NCBI GenBank assembly: GCA_002477565.1 | Contig: DLQL01000081.1 | Location: 1-18,111 of the forward strand | Direction of reading: 5' to 3' | Source of the DNA: Flavobacteriaceae bacterium UBA7433 | GTDB taxonomy: Bacteria > Bacteroidota > Bacteroidia > Flavobacteriales > Flavobacteriaceae | Length of the DNA: 18,111 bases | Part shown: positions 7,525-15,263 of the stretch, piece after piece | How positions within the stretch are numbered: position 1 is the stretch's first letter | Layout of the letters: every line of letters starts with the position of its first letter | Notes under the pieces: model-generated | Told to the model about the DNA's origin: nothing | The model's input: only the letters and a program-made list of their open reading frames with translations | Database searches by the model: none | Made by a program: the position numbers and the translations under genes

Positions 7525-10022
7525 TGCTTAGATTTTTATCCGTATTTATTTTTTTAGCACTAGGCAGTTTTGGACATGCTCAAAAGATCACCGTCATTGG
7601 CAATGACTCAGGACAGCCAATCAAAGGAGTGTCAGTTTCCAATATAGATAAGTCAAAAGTCGCCTATACGAACAACGAAGGAGTTGTCGATTTGTCAATT
7701 TTTAAAAAGAAATCGCTCGTTTTTGTTTACCACTATTTGTACTCAAAAGAGAAACACCTCGTTTCTGATTTCGGCGGTCAAAACGCTCTTTTAAAATTAG
7801 AAAAAATCACCAAAACACTTGACGAGGTGGTTTTGTCGGTCTCGAGAGGGCGGGAAAAACGGAACCGTATTGCCGAACAAATTGAAGTTTTTACAGCCAA
7901 AGAAATAAAAAGGATCGCTCCCCAAACAACGGCAGACTTATTGGCAGCAAGTCCTGGAGTAAAGGTGCAAAAAACGCAGTTTGGAGGAGGGAGTCCTGTT
8001 TTGAGAGGAATGGAAGCCAACAGGGTTTTGTTGGTGGTCGACGGGGTGCGAATGAACAATGCGATTTACAGGAAAGGACATTTACAAAACGCCATTACCG
8101 TTGCGCCCTCTCTGTTGAACCGTGTTGAGGTGCTGTTTGGCCCGTCCTCTGTCATATACGGATCAGACGCCTTGGGGGGCGTGATTCACTACTACACAAA
8201 AGAACTCAAAACTTCGGAAAACAAGCAAACAAACGCCTCTTTTATGTCGAGATTTAGTTCTGCAAACAAGGAGTTGACCACTTCTGTAGATACGGAATTG
8301 AGCTTTGGCAAATGGGCCTCGTACACCAGTTTTTCCTTTGCTACTTTTGGTGATTTGACCATGGGAAAAAACAGAAGTCACGGACATGCCAATTGGGGGA
8401 AAGTTTTTGAATACTCCGACAACACTCCGACTACTTTGCGTCAAATCCCGTCGGTCAATTCCAATCCAAACCTTCAGAGAAATACGGGCTACTCGCAGAA
8501 AGATTTCCTTCAAAAAATATACTTCCCAGCTTCCAACGACGTGGAACTGTTGTTCAATTTTCAATACTCAACTTCTTCCAAAATCCCCAGGTTTGACAGA
8601 TTGACCGAACGAACAGTGGACAATTCCTTGAAATTTGCAGAATGGTTTTACGGCCCTCAAAAAAGACTGCTCTTCTCTACCCAATTGAAATTAGACGCAG
8701 TCCATCGATTTGTCGATAGCGGAGCGATTACGTTTGCTTACCAAGACATTCAAGAGTCTCGGATCCAACGAAAATTCGACAACATTCGCCAAAGAACGCA
8801 CCGCAATGAAAAGGTCAATGTGCTGAGTGTCAATGGAGATTTCTCCGTAGCTCTGACCAACAAAAAAGACCGAAACCTCTCCTACGGGTTTGAATTGGTT
8901 GCCAACAATGTAAATTCGTCTTCCTTTGGCGAACAGTTGGTTTTAGATCCGCTCAAAAACGAACCTGTCAGCATGCCCGAACCATTTTTTGTCCCATCGA
9001 GGTACCCAGATGGAGGCAGTACTTATTTTACACAAGCCGCCTATTTGGGATACCGACAAGATTTGGACAAGAAAAACACCTTGAATACGGGAATCCGGTA
9101 CACCCGAACACAGCTCAATGCAATCTGGAGAGAACAAACCTCCATTCCGCTGCCTGACAATGACATATCCCTGAGAAATGAGGCAATTACAGCGACGGTA
9201 GGGTATATTTTAAGACCGGATGCCGCCTGCAAAATAAGTGCGGTACTCTCCTCGGGATTTCGCTCTCCCAACATTGACGACATCGGGAAAATACGAGAAA
9301 AAAACGGCAGGGTTTCCGTGCCCAACGTGAAGTTAAAACCAGAATACGCCTATAATTCCGAATTGGGGATTTTACAGTATTTCAACAATCGGATGTTCAG
9401 CATCAGCGCCAACGTGTATTACACGTTGTTAGACAACTACATCATTCGCGCTCCATTTGATAGATTTCGACAAGAAGAAGGGGCGTCTGTAATCGCTTAC
9501 GACGGGGAAGACAACCTTGAAGTCGTGGCCAATGTAAATCGGGGCAATGCAGCAATCAAGGGAGGCACTTTCAGCTTTCAAGGAGCGTTTGATCATTCTT
9601 GGCAAGCCAAAGGATCCGTCACCTACACGGAAGGAAGGACCTACGACACAAAAACACCGCTGTCATCAATTCCTCCTTTGTTTGGAAACTTGTTTTTGAG
9701 CTATCAAAATCACAAAGCCGAATTCCAGTTGGGATATGAATTCAACGCTGCCAAAAAGATCCAAGATTACAACTTGGAAGAAGGTATTGACAACCTCTTT
9801 CAAACCCCTGTGATTGACCAATCAGCTACTGAAGACCGTTACAAATACGCAGGAACTCCTAGCTGGGAAACCTTCAACCTGTCCGTTCACTTCGAGATGA
9901 ATCCAAATACGGCTTTTTTGTTTCAAGTTGACAACCTCTTTGACAGGCATTACAAAGAGTTTGCTTCCGGAATTAGTGCGCCTGGAAGAAATTTTTCAGC
10001 CACCTTAAACTATCTTTTTTAG
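7524..10022 (+). CDS. TonB-dependent outer-membrane receptor (heme/hemoprotein-receptor-like)
   Basis: This has 832 residues. A signal peptide ends near residue 20 (GHAQ). A carboxypeptidase-regulatory-like beta domain spans about 22-92, followed by a TonB-box-like stretch DEVVLSVSR near 100-108. The plug spans about 112-228, with LLAASPGVKVQKT, SPVLRGMEANRVLLVVDGVRMNN and VEVLFGPSSVIYGSDALGGV. The 22-strand barrel region ends in a terminal aromatic, NYLF. The plug motifs, the FRSPNIDD stretch and VPNVKLKPE near 590-612 resemble the FRAP/PNPNL-box region of hemoglobin/heme receptors. These boxes are also loosely present in other receptors, so the ligand is only a guess. The ATG at 7524 overlaps the recO stop by one base. 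TonB-dependent import by this protein needs ExbBD/TonB encoded elsewhere. Bases 10023-10102 after it show no clear terminator. Confidence 0.9.
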   Translation: MLRFLSVFIFLALGSFGHAQKITVIGNDSGQPIKGVSVSNIDKSKVAYTNNEGVVDLSIFKKKSLVFVYHYLYSKEKHLVSDFGGQNALLKLEKITKTLDEVVLSVSRGREKRNRIAEQIEVFTAKEIKRIAPQTTADLLAASPGVKVQKTQFGGGSPVLRGMEANRVLLVVDGVRMNNAIYRKGHLQNAITVAPSLLNRVEVLFGPSSVIYGSDALGGVIHYYTKELKTSENKQTNASFMSRFSSANKELTTSVDTELSFGKWASYTSFSFATFGDLTMGKNRSHGHANWGKVFEYSDNTPTTLRQIPSVNSNPNLQRNTGYSQKDFLQKIYFPASNDVELLFNFQYSTSSKIPRFDRLTERTVDNSLKFAEWFYGPQKRLLFSTQLKLDAVHRFVDSGAITFAYQDIQESRIQRKFDNIRQRTHRNEKVNVLSVNGDFSVALTNKKDRNLSYGFELVANNVNSSSFGEQLVLDPLKNEPVSMPEPFFVPSRYPDGGSTYFTQAAYLGYRQDLDKKNTLNTGIRYTRTQLNAIWREQTSIPLPDNDISLRNEAITATVGYILRPDAACKISAVLSSGFRSPNIDDIGKIREKNGRVSVPNVKLKPEYAYNSELGILQYFNNRMFSISANVYYTLLDNYIIRAPFDRFRQEEGASVIAYDGEDNLEVVANVNRGNAAIKGGTFSFQGAFDHSWQAKGSVTYTEGRTYDTKTPLSSIPPLFGNLFLSYQNHKAEFQLGYEFNAAKKIQDYNLEEGIDNLFQTPVIDQSATEDRYKYAGTPSWETFNLSVHFEMNPNTAFLFQVDNLFDRHYKEFASGISAPGRNFSATLNYLF

Positions 10023-10089
10023 AGGGACGTTCTGCCAAACTTTGGAGACATGTTCCTTCCCAATTAGAACAATTTTCAACAATTATCCC

Positions 10090-10097
10090 TACTTTTG
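10090..10097 (+). promoter_or_regulatory. Candidate -7 promoter element of rnpA
   Basis: TACTTTTG fits the Bacteroidota -7 consensus TAnnTTTG and lies 5 bases before the rnpA ATG, so the transcript would be leaderless or nearly so. No convincing -33 TTTG is present about 20 bases upstream, which lowers confidence. Confidence 0.35.
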
Positions 10098-10102
10098 TTC
10101 TA

Positions 10103-10519
10103 ATGAAACGTACCTACGGTAAACAAGAAAAGCTAAAACGCAAAAAACTAATCGAACAATTGTTTGTCGAAGGAAGTTCGGTTTCGTCATTTCCGCTGCG
10201 CTTTGTCTATTTGAAAAAAGAGCACAAAGGCAAGACTCCTTTGATGCTAGGTGTTTCCGTAGCCAAAAGAAACGTTCACAAAGCAGTCCATAGAAACCGG
10301 ATCAAGAGAGTAATAAGAGAAGCCTATCGCTTGGAAAAACAGCTTTTTTTAGACAGTTTGGAAGCACCTTATATCGGAATGCTGTTGTACCAAGGCAAAC
10401 AAGGCAGTGATCAAGCCCTTGTTCATTCTAAAATAAAAGCGATTGCTGCGAAGTTTTCAGATAAAATCAAAGAAGATAGCACGAACGCCTCTTTGAAAGA
10501 ACCCAATAAGAAACACTGA
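10103..10519 (+). CDS. rnpA: Ribonuclease P protein component
   Basis: This 138-residue basic protein binds the RNase P RNA and helps to remove the 5' leader of precursor tRNAs. The signature is clear: KKLIEQLFVEG near 14-24, LRFVYL near 32-37, LMLGVSVAKRNVHKAVHRNRIKRVIREAYR near 47-76 with the RNR box at 64-66 (read as two blocks, LMLGVSVAKRNVHK then AVHRNRIKRVIREAYR). It is slightly longer than most bacterial RnpA proteins because of a charged C-terminal tail rich in Lys, Glu and Asn. It is not next to rpmH or dnaA here, as it would be in many other phyla. Its stop overlaps the next ATG as TGATG, so the two are translationally coupled. Confidence 0.92.
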   Translation: MKRTYGKQEKLKRKKLIEQLFVEGSSVSSFPLRFVYLKKEHKGKTPLMLGVSVAKRNVHKAVHRNRIKRVIREAYRLEKQLFLDSLEAPYIGMLLYQGKQGSDQALVHSKIKAIAAKFSDKIKEDSTNASLKEPNKKH

Positions 10520-12213
10520 TGCAAAGTTCAAAACACAGAACACGTACACGTGCACAAGAATCCTCAAGCGCCATTGAACGCTTGTACATTGCCATGCGTC
10601 ATTTGTTCAGCAGAGGGTTTTACAAGCCGATGGGGGTTTCCGGCGAAAATTTAATCGACTCTTTGTTAGTGCTTCGCCCCGAAATTTACGGGTCCATAGC
10701 GGAAGAAAAAATAGAACTGAAAGGCTTGGTTTATGTAGTCGATCGCTTGCCATTTGGCATTGAAGCATGTCAGTTCATCAATTTGACGGCCGACGAAGGA
10801 TATCTAAAGTCCTCATTTACTCCCATCATTCCTTCCAAAAGAAGAAGAAACTGTTACCGAATAGACGCCACACAAATGAACATTCAGATCACACGTGGGC
10901 GTTCGGATATTTACGACGTGTTGACACATTTGACCTTTTTGTTTGTGGAATCTCAAAAATTAGTAGGTCGAATTTTGCAAAAAGAAGGAGAGGTGACCAC
11001 CCACAGCAGAGAATGGCGCTCCCTAGAAGAACTGGTTGTTCAAGGACATAAAATCACTCAAAAAGAAAGAGAGATTGCCTTTATCCACCTCGGAAGTCTT
11101 TTGGGAAGGCCTTTTGATGAGATTGCAGCGACCCACGAAGCCTTTGCGACTTCGGAGGCCCCGGACCGCTTTTTTTCTTTTGTGTACAACTTGGGAAATA
11201 CCGCCATACAAGAAGCAACACAAGGCAAGCAAAGACTGGTCACTTTTAGCGAGTTGCTAAAAGAACAAGTAGGGCACCACATATACGGAGAAATTTGGGC
11301 CGACACTATCAAACAAAAGCTAGACGAAAAGCAATTGTTAGAAAGACCCATCCACATCATCAGTGCGAACATGCACAGTGTTTTGAACTCTTTGTACGCT
11401 GCTGATGCTTTAAAGGAAGAAAGGTGCTCTGAAAACAATTATGAGTTGTTTGAGCTCTTGAGCAGTGATGAAAACGAGCATTTGCGCAGCAAAGTAAAAC
11501 AATATTCCAAACAAAAAGGCTTGACCTTTATCAAAGACCAATCCGGAGCAAACATCGATGTTCAGTTGATTGACACCGCTCAAGTGGATTTGACCAATCT
11601 CGTCTTTTCTTGTAAGAAATGCGAAAAATCCAAAAGCCCAGTGCTCATTGTGATGGACTACGCTTTTGGCGAACAGGCCTACGAAACCATGGAAGAGTTG
11701 CTCAAACCCATCACAGAAAAACAACCCCACTTGTTTATGGATGTACAATCCATTTCCATCATGGGGAAAGCAGGGATTTTGGAAGGGCAAAAAGGAGATA
11801 TTATGATTCCAAAAGCACACCTGTTTGAAGGCACTGCAGACAACTACCCTTTTAAAAACGAACTGTCTAAAAAAGATTTGGAAGGCTTTGGATCTGAGGT
11901 ATACGAGGGAAATATGGTCACAGTTTTGGGAACCTCTTTGCAAAACAAAGACATTCTAAAATTCTTTCACGACTCCACTTGGAACGTCATCGGTTTGGAA
12001 ATGGAAGGAGCCCATTACCAAAAAGCCATCCAAGCAGCCTCCAAAGTTCGGGGGAGCATTGCCCAAGACGTCAAAGTGCGCTATGCGTATTACGCTTCCG
12101 ACAATCCGTTGGTTACAGGAAGTACGCTCGCCTCGGGAGGACTTGGTTCCAACGGAGTGCGTCCAACCTACGCCATTACTCAAAAAATAATCGAACAAAT
12201 TTTTAATAGCTAA
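10519..12213 (+). CDS. Conserved Bacteroidota protein with nucleoside-phosphorylase-like C-terminal region (DUF6909-like)
   Basis: This encodes 564 residues with no signal peptide or membrane segment, so it is cytosolic. I recognise it as a conserved protein of Bacteroidota, probably the one catalogued as DUF6909, but its function is not established. The first half (about 1-270) is mostly helical and charged. The second half looks like an alpha/beta Rossmann-type domain: PIHIISANMHSV near 275-286, PVLIVMDYAFGEQAYETMEE near 374-393, SISIMGKAGILEGQKGDIMI near 411-430, VTVLGTSLQ near 469, and GLEMEGAHYQKAI near 491-503 followed by RYAYYASDNPL near 521-531. The EMEGAH and SDNP motifs recall the active-site VxMEGA glutamate and SD aspartate of nucleoside phosphorylases and MTA/SAH nucleosidases. 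That likeness is inferred by eye. It is coupled to rnpA by a one-base overlap. Confidence 0.75.
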   Translation: MQSSKHRTRTRAQESSSAIERLYIAMRHLFSRGFYKPMGVSGENLIDSLLVLRPEIYGSIAEEKIELKGLVYVVDRLPFGIEACQFINLTADEGYLKSSFTPIIPSKRRRNCYRIDATQMNIQITRGRSDIYDVLTHLTFLFVESQKLVGRILQKEGEVTTHSREWRSLEELVVQGHKITQKEREIAFIHLGSLLGRPFDEIAATHEAFATSEAPDRFFSFVYNLGNTAIQEATQGKQRLVTFSELLKEQVGHHIYGEIWADTIKQKLDEKQLLERPIHIISANMHSVLNSLYAADALKEERCSENNYELFELLSSDENEHLRSKVKQYSKQKGLTFIKDQSGANIDVQLIDTAQVDLTNLVFSCKKCEKSKSPVLIVMDYAFGEQAYETMEELLKPITEKQPHLFMDVQSISIMGKAGILEGQKGDIMIPKAHLFEGTADNYPFKNELSKKDLEGFGSEVYEGNMVTVLGTSLQNKDILKFFHDSTWNVIGLEMEGAHYQKAIQAASKVRGSIAQDVKVRYAYYASDNPLVTGSTLASGGLGSNGVRPTYAITQKIIEQIFNS

Positions 12214-12222
12214 ACCCCGCCT

Positions 12223-12798
12223 ATGTTCAAAAGAGCATTTGATATTTTCTTCGCTGTTTTCGCACTTCTTTTTTTAGTTGTATGGATCACACCCATCATT
12301 GCAATCATTATTTTTTTGGGAACTTCAGAACACCCCTTTTACATTCAAGAGCGCATCGGGAAAAACGGCAAGCGCTTTCAAATCTACAAGTTTAGATCCA
12401 TGAAAGGAGTTCCACCAGTCAATGACCCGCTGCTTTCGGCAGAAGAGACCACGCGCATCACTTCTTTTGGGAAGTTTTTAAGAAAATACAGGATCGATGA
12501 ATTCCCACAATTTTTCAACGTCCTTTTGGGACAGATGAGTGTCGTTGGACCGCGACCAGAACGCCAGTTTTTTCTCGATCAGATTGTGGAACAGATTCCA
12601 AGGTACAGAGAGTTGCAAAAGTTGCGACCAGGCGTCACTTCTTTGGGACAAATTCGCTACGGCTATGCCGATACGTTGGAGCAGATGAAATTAAGAGCCA
12701 GATACGACTTAGTTTATTTAGATAACTTATCTTTGTGGACAGATATCAAGATAATAGCATTTACCATCGTTGTCGTTTTCAAAGGAAAAGGAAAATAA
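12223..12798 (+). CDS. Bacterial sugar transferase (initiating phosphoglycosyl transferase)
   Basis: This 191-residue protein is the size of a small monotopic phosphoglycosyl transferase (WcaJ C-terminal domain / PglC type). One N-terminal re-entrant membrane helix spans about 7-33. The catalytic region is intact: YIQERIGKNGKRFQIYKFRSM near 40-60 (listed in parts: YIQERIGKNG, KRFQ, IYKFRSM), the Asp-Glu dyad at 92-93 in IDEFPQFFNV, MSVVGPRPE near 105-113, and the LRPGVTSLGQI segment near 138. It moves a sugar 1-phosphate from a UDP-sugar to undecaprenyl phosphate, the first membrane step of O-antigen, capsule or exopolysaccharide synthesis. It starts 9 bases after the preceding stop and is probably in the rnpA transcript. 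No other glycan-cluster genes adjoin it, so the glycan and the sugar are unknown. Confidence 0.92.
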   Translation: MFKRAFDIFFAVFALLFLVVWITPIIAIIIFLGTSEHPFYIQERIGKNGKRFQIYKFRSMKGVPPVNDPLLSAEETTRITSFGKFLRKYRIDEFPQFFNVLLGQMSVVGPRPERQFFLDQIVEQIPRYRELQKLRPGVTSLGQIRYGYADTLEQMKLRARYDLVYLDNLSLWTDIKIIAFTIVVVFKGKGK

Positions 12799-12877
12799 AA
12801 CCCCAGCGTTCTTTTTTTAAATTTTTGACAAAACAACCTTTCGAAAAACAAGCGATAAACCAACAAGCACACAACAC

Positions 12878-14155
12878 ATGAACATTCTTATTTTAGGAGC
12901 CGGAGGACGCGAACACGCCTTTGCATCAAAACTAGTGGAAAGCAACAAATTGTCAAAGCTCTTCATTGCACCAGGAAACGCTGGAACTGCTGAGATTGCT
13001 ACCAACCTATCCATTGATCCAGTCGACTTCCAAGCGGTCAAAAAGGCTGTTTTGGAACATGCCATATCCATGGTCATAGTGGGTCCTGAAGCGCCTTTGG
13101 TGGCAGGAGTACACGATTTCTTTTTGCAAGACGCAGCGCTGCAACACATTCCTGTCATCGGCCCTAAAAAGGACGGAGCAGAACTGGAAGGAAGTAAGGA
13201 ATTTTCTAAAATATTCATGAAAAAACACGGAGTTCCGACAGCTGCATACGAAGCATTTACAGCCGAAACACTAGAAGCGGGAAAAGCATTTTTGGAAACT
13301 TTGAAACCGCCCTTTGTCTTAAAAGCAGATGGATTGGCAGGAGGGAAAGGCGTGTTGATTTTAAACGATTTGCAGACGGCCAAAATGGAATTGGAGGACA
13401 TGTTGACCAACGAAAAATTTGGAGCCGCCTCGAGCAAAGTGGTCATCGAAGAATATTTAGATGGAATTGAGCTTTCTGTTTTTGTTTTGACAGATGGAAA
13501 GAGTTACAAAATGCTGCCTTCTGCCAAAGACTACAAAAGAATAGGAGAGGGAGATACGGGATTGAATACGGGTGGTATGGGTGCGATTTCGCCCGTTCCA
13601 TTTGCAGACGAAGCCTTTTTGGCCAAAGTAGAAGAACGCGTAGTCATTCCTACCATCGCAGGATTGCAAAAAGACGGCATCGATTACAGAGGCTTTGTAT
13701 TTATAGGACTGATGAACATCGCTGGCGATCCCTTTGTAATTGAGTACAACGTGCGCATGGGCGATCCCGAAACAGAAGTCGTTATTCCGAGAATTCAATC
13801 AGATTTGTTGGAGCTTTTTGAAGGTGTTGCAAGCCAAACCTTGCACGAAAAATCATTTCAATTGAGCCCCCAAACGGCTACTACTGTGATGGTTGTGGCA
13901 GGAGGTTATCCGGAAGCGTATGAAAAAGGAAAAGAAATTTCAGGTTTGGAAAAGGTGGTTGGAACCACAGTTTTTCATGCGGGAACCGCACCTGTAGACG
14001 GAAAGACAGTGACCAACGGAGGTCGTGTGATGGCTTTTACTTCGCTGGCAGACACAATGGAAGCTGCTTTGGAAAAATCCTATGCAAACATTGCAAACGT
14101 GCATTTTGAGGGCATGAATTACCGAAAAGATATCGGATTTGATTTGAAAGATTGA
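12878..14155 (+). CDS. purD: Phosphoribosylamine-glycine ligase (GAR synthetase)
   Basis: This 425-residue protein has the standard PurD length. It catalyses ATP-dependent joining of 5-phosphoribosylamine and glycine in de novo purine synthesis. Motifs in order are ILGAGGREHAFASKL near 4-18, VIVGPEAPLVAGV near 66-78, GSKEFSKIFMKKHGVPTA, the ATP-grasp loop FVLKADGLAGGKGVLI near 146-161, TGGMGAISPVPF near 230-241, and the metal-binding EYNVRMGDPETEVV near 288-301. The ATG at 12878 gives the normal MNILILG opening. Seventy-nine bases separate it from the sugar transferase. That gap contains a run of seven T at about 12811-12817, but I see no strong hairpin and no exact TAnnTTTG element, so whether purD has its own promoter is unclear. 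It converges on the histidine kinase gene. Confidence 0.96.
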   Translation: MNILILGAGGREHAFASKLVESNKLSKLFIAPGNAGTAEIATNLSIDPVDFQAVKKAVLEHAISMVIVGPEAPLVAGVHDFFLQDAALQHIPVIGPKKDGAELEGSKEFSKIFMKKHGVPTAAYEAFTAETLEAGKAFLETLKPPFVLKADGLAGGKGVLILNDLQTAKMELEDMLTNEKFGAASSKVVIEEYLDGIELSVFVLTDGKSYKMLPSAKDYKRIGEGDTGLNTGGMGAISPVPFADEAFLAKVEERVVIPTIAGLQKDGIDYRGFVFIGLMNIAGDPFVIEYNVRMGDPETEVVIPRIQSDLLELFEGVASQTLHEKSFQLSPQTATTVMVVAGGYPEAYEKGKEISGLEKVVGTTVFHAGTAPVDGKTVTNGGRVMAFTSLADTMEAALEKSYANIANVHFEGMNYRKDIGFDLKD

Positions 14156-14213
14156 ATGGTGAGCAGCACAATCACTTGATAAGACTAAAAAAATCTTTGC
14201 AAATAAGAAGCGT

Positions 14214-14237
14214 AAAAGAGGGGCTTTAGGCTCTTTT
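14214..14237. terminator. Possible bidirectional terminator between purD and the histidine kinase gene
   Basis: AAAAGAG at 14214-14220 and CTCTTTT at 14231-14237 form a perfect 7-bp inverted repeat around a 10-base loop, ending in a T run on either strand. It lies between two converging genes, where a shared terminator is expected, and it overlaps the kinase stop codon. The stem is short and AT-rich, so support is modest. Confidence 0.35.
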
Positions 14238-15263
14238 GAGCGCAAACGAAAAGGCACTTCCCTTGCCGTAGTCACTTTCAACACGGATGGTTTCTTTGTG
14301 AGCTTCCATGATGTGCTTGACAATGGCAAGTCCTAGTCCCGAGCCTCCTTGGTCGCGAGAGCGACTTTGATCTACTCGGTAAAAGCGCTCAAAAAGACGG
14401 GCTTGATTTTCTTTTCTGATTCCCTCCCCGTTGTCCGAAACCTTCACAGTCAGTTTGCCAGGAACATTGCTTTCAAAGCTCACCATAGTGATCCCTCCGT
14501 ATTTTCCGTATTTGATCGAATTTTCAATCAAATTTATCAGCACTTGCTCAATTTTGGCAGCATCTCCCAAAACATATACTGGAAACTCATACAATTGGTC
14601 AAAGCGCAAGGTGATGTTTTTCTTTTTTACTTTCATTTCGAAAAGATCAAAGACTTTTTGAACCATCTCCAAAAAATTGAAAGGTTTGATGTCCAAATGC
14701 AGTTCGCTGCTTTCCAATTTGGAAATCAGGTCCAAATCTTTGACGATCTCCGCAAGGCGTTCTACTCCGATATTGGCTCTCTCTAAATAACGGTTTCGGA
14801 TTTCTTCGTCATTGGCAGCTCCCTCAATCAGGGTCAAAAGGTATCCTTGGACGGTAAATAAAGGCGTTTTTAATTCGTGCGAAACGTTTCCTAAAAACTC
14901 TCTACGATAGGCCTCACGTTCGTTCAACGATTCAATCTCCAATTGCTTGTCTGTGGCAAATTTTTGCACTTCTATAGACAGCGTTTCGATATCTGCGGTC
15001 ATAGAATCTTCGTTGAAACTGCTCGTTTCTAAAAGGGAAACGTCTTCGTAGATTTTACGAACACGTTTGTAAATAAAACGTTTGATGCGTTGTTGGAGGA
15101 CGAGAAAAGACGCCAGAAACAAGAGCATCCCACTGTATATGGTTGTTTCGAGATCCACAATGTCATACTTTACATACAAGACCAATGAAAACCCTCCAAC
15201 AGTGAATACTGTAAAGAGCAAGGAGGTGACGAATCCAAAGACGTGGGTTTTTTCACTCTTCAT
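14226..15263 (-). CDS. Sensor histidine kinase, PhoR-like
   Basis: This has 345 residues from the ATG at 15263; an upstream TTG would add three. Two membrane helices (about 5-28 and 40-56) are joined by only about ten residues. A coiled-coil linker then leads straight into the kinase core with no PAS domain recognisable by eye. The H box NVSHELKTPLFTVQGYL has His129. The N box is NLIENSIKYGKYGG, the G1 box VSDNGEGI, the F box LFERFYRVDQSRSRDQGG and the G2 box SGLGLAIVKH. All ATP-binding and phospho-acceptor residues are present. The H-box and the GYLLTLIEGA stretch resemble PhoR kinases. It overlaps the response regulator gene by 11 bases and is surely co-translated with it. With almost no extracytoplasmic loop, the signal is probably read in the membrane or from a partner protein. 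Confidence 0.9.
   Translation of the reverse strand: MKSEKTHVFGFVTSLLFTVFTVGGFSLVLYVKYDIVDLETTIYSGMLLFLASFLVLQQRIKRFIYKRVRKIYEDVSLLETSSFNEDSMTADIETLSIEVQKFATDKQLEIESLNEREAYRREFLGNVSHELKTPLFTVQGYLLTLIEGAANDEEIRNRYLERANIGVERLAEIVKDLDLISKLESSELHLDIKPFNFLEMVQKVFDLFEMKVKKKNITLRFDQLYEFPVYVLGDAAKIEQVLINLIENSIKYGKYGGITMVSFESNVPGKLTVKVSDNGEGIRKENQARLFERFYRVDQSRSRDQGGSGLGLAIVKHIMEAHKETIRVESDYGKGSAFSFALKRA

Noticed and set aside
11410..11943. A 177-codon minus-strand open frame inside the large rnpA-coupled gene
   Set aside because: The plus-strand frame continues unbroken for 564 residues with sensible alpha/beta strand patterns, and the antisense translation looks like no protein family.
12799..12877. 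Terminator or promoter in the gap between the sugar transferase and purD
   Set aside because: There is a T run near 12811, but no hairpin before it, and no exact TAnnTTTG element with a -33 partner, so I do not list either.
12817..13446. A 209-codon minus-strand open frame across the start of purD
   Set aside because: purD is unmistakable on the other strand. The antisense product is low-complexity (Ser, Ala, Lys, Cys) with no recognisable domain.
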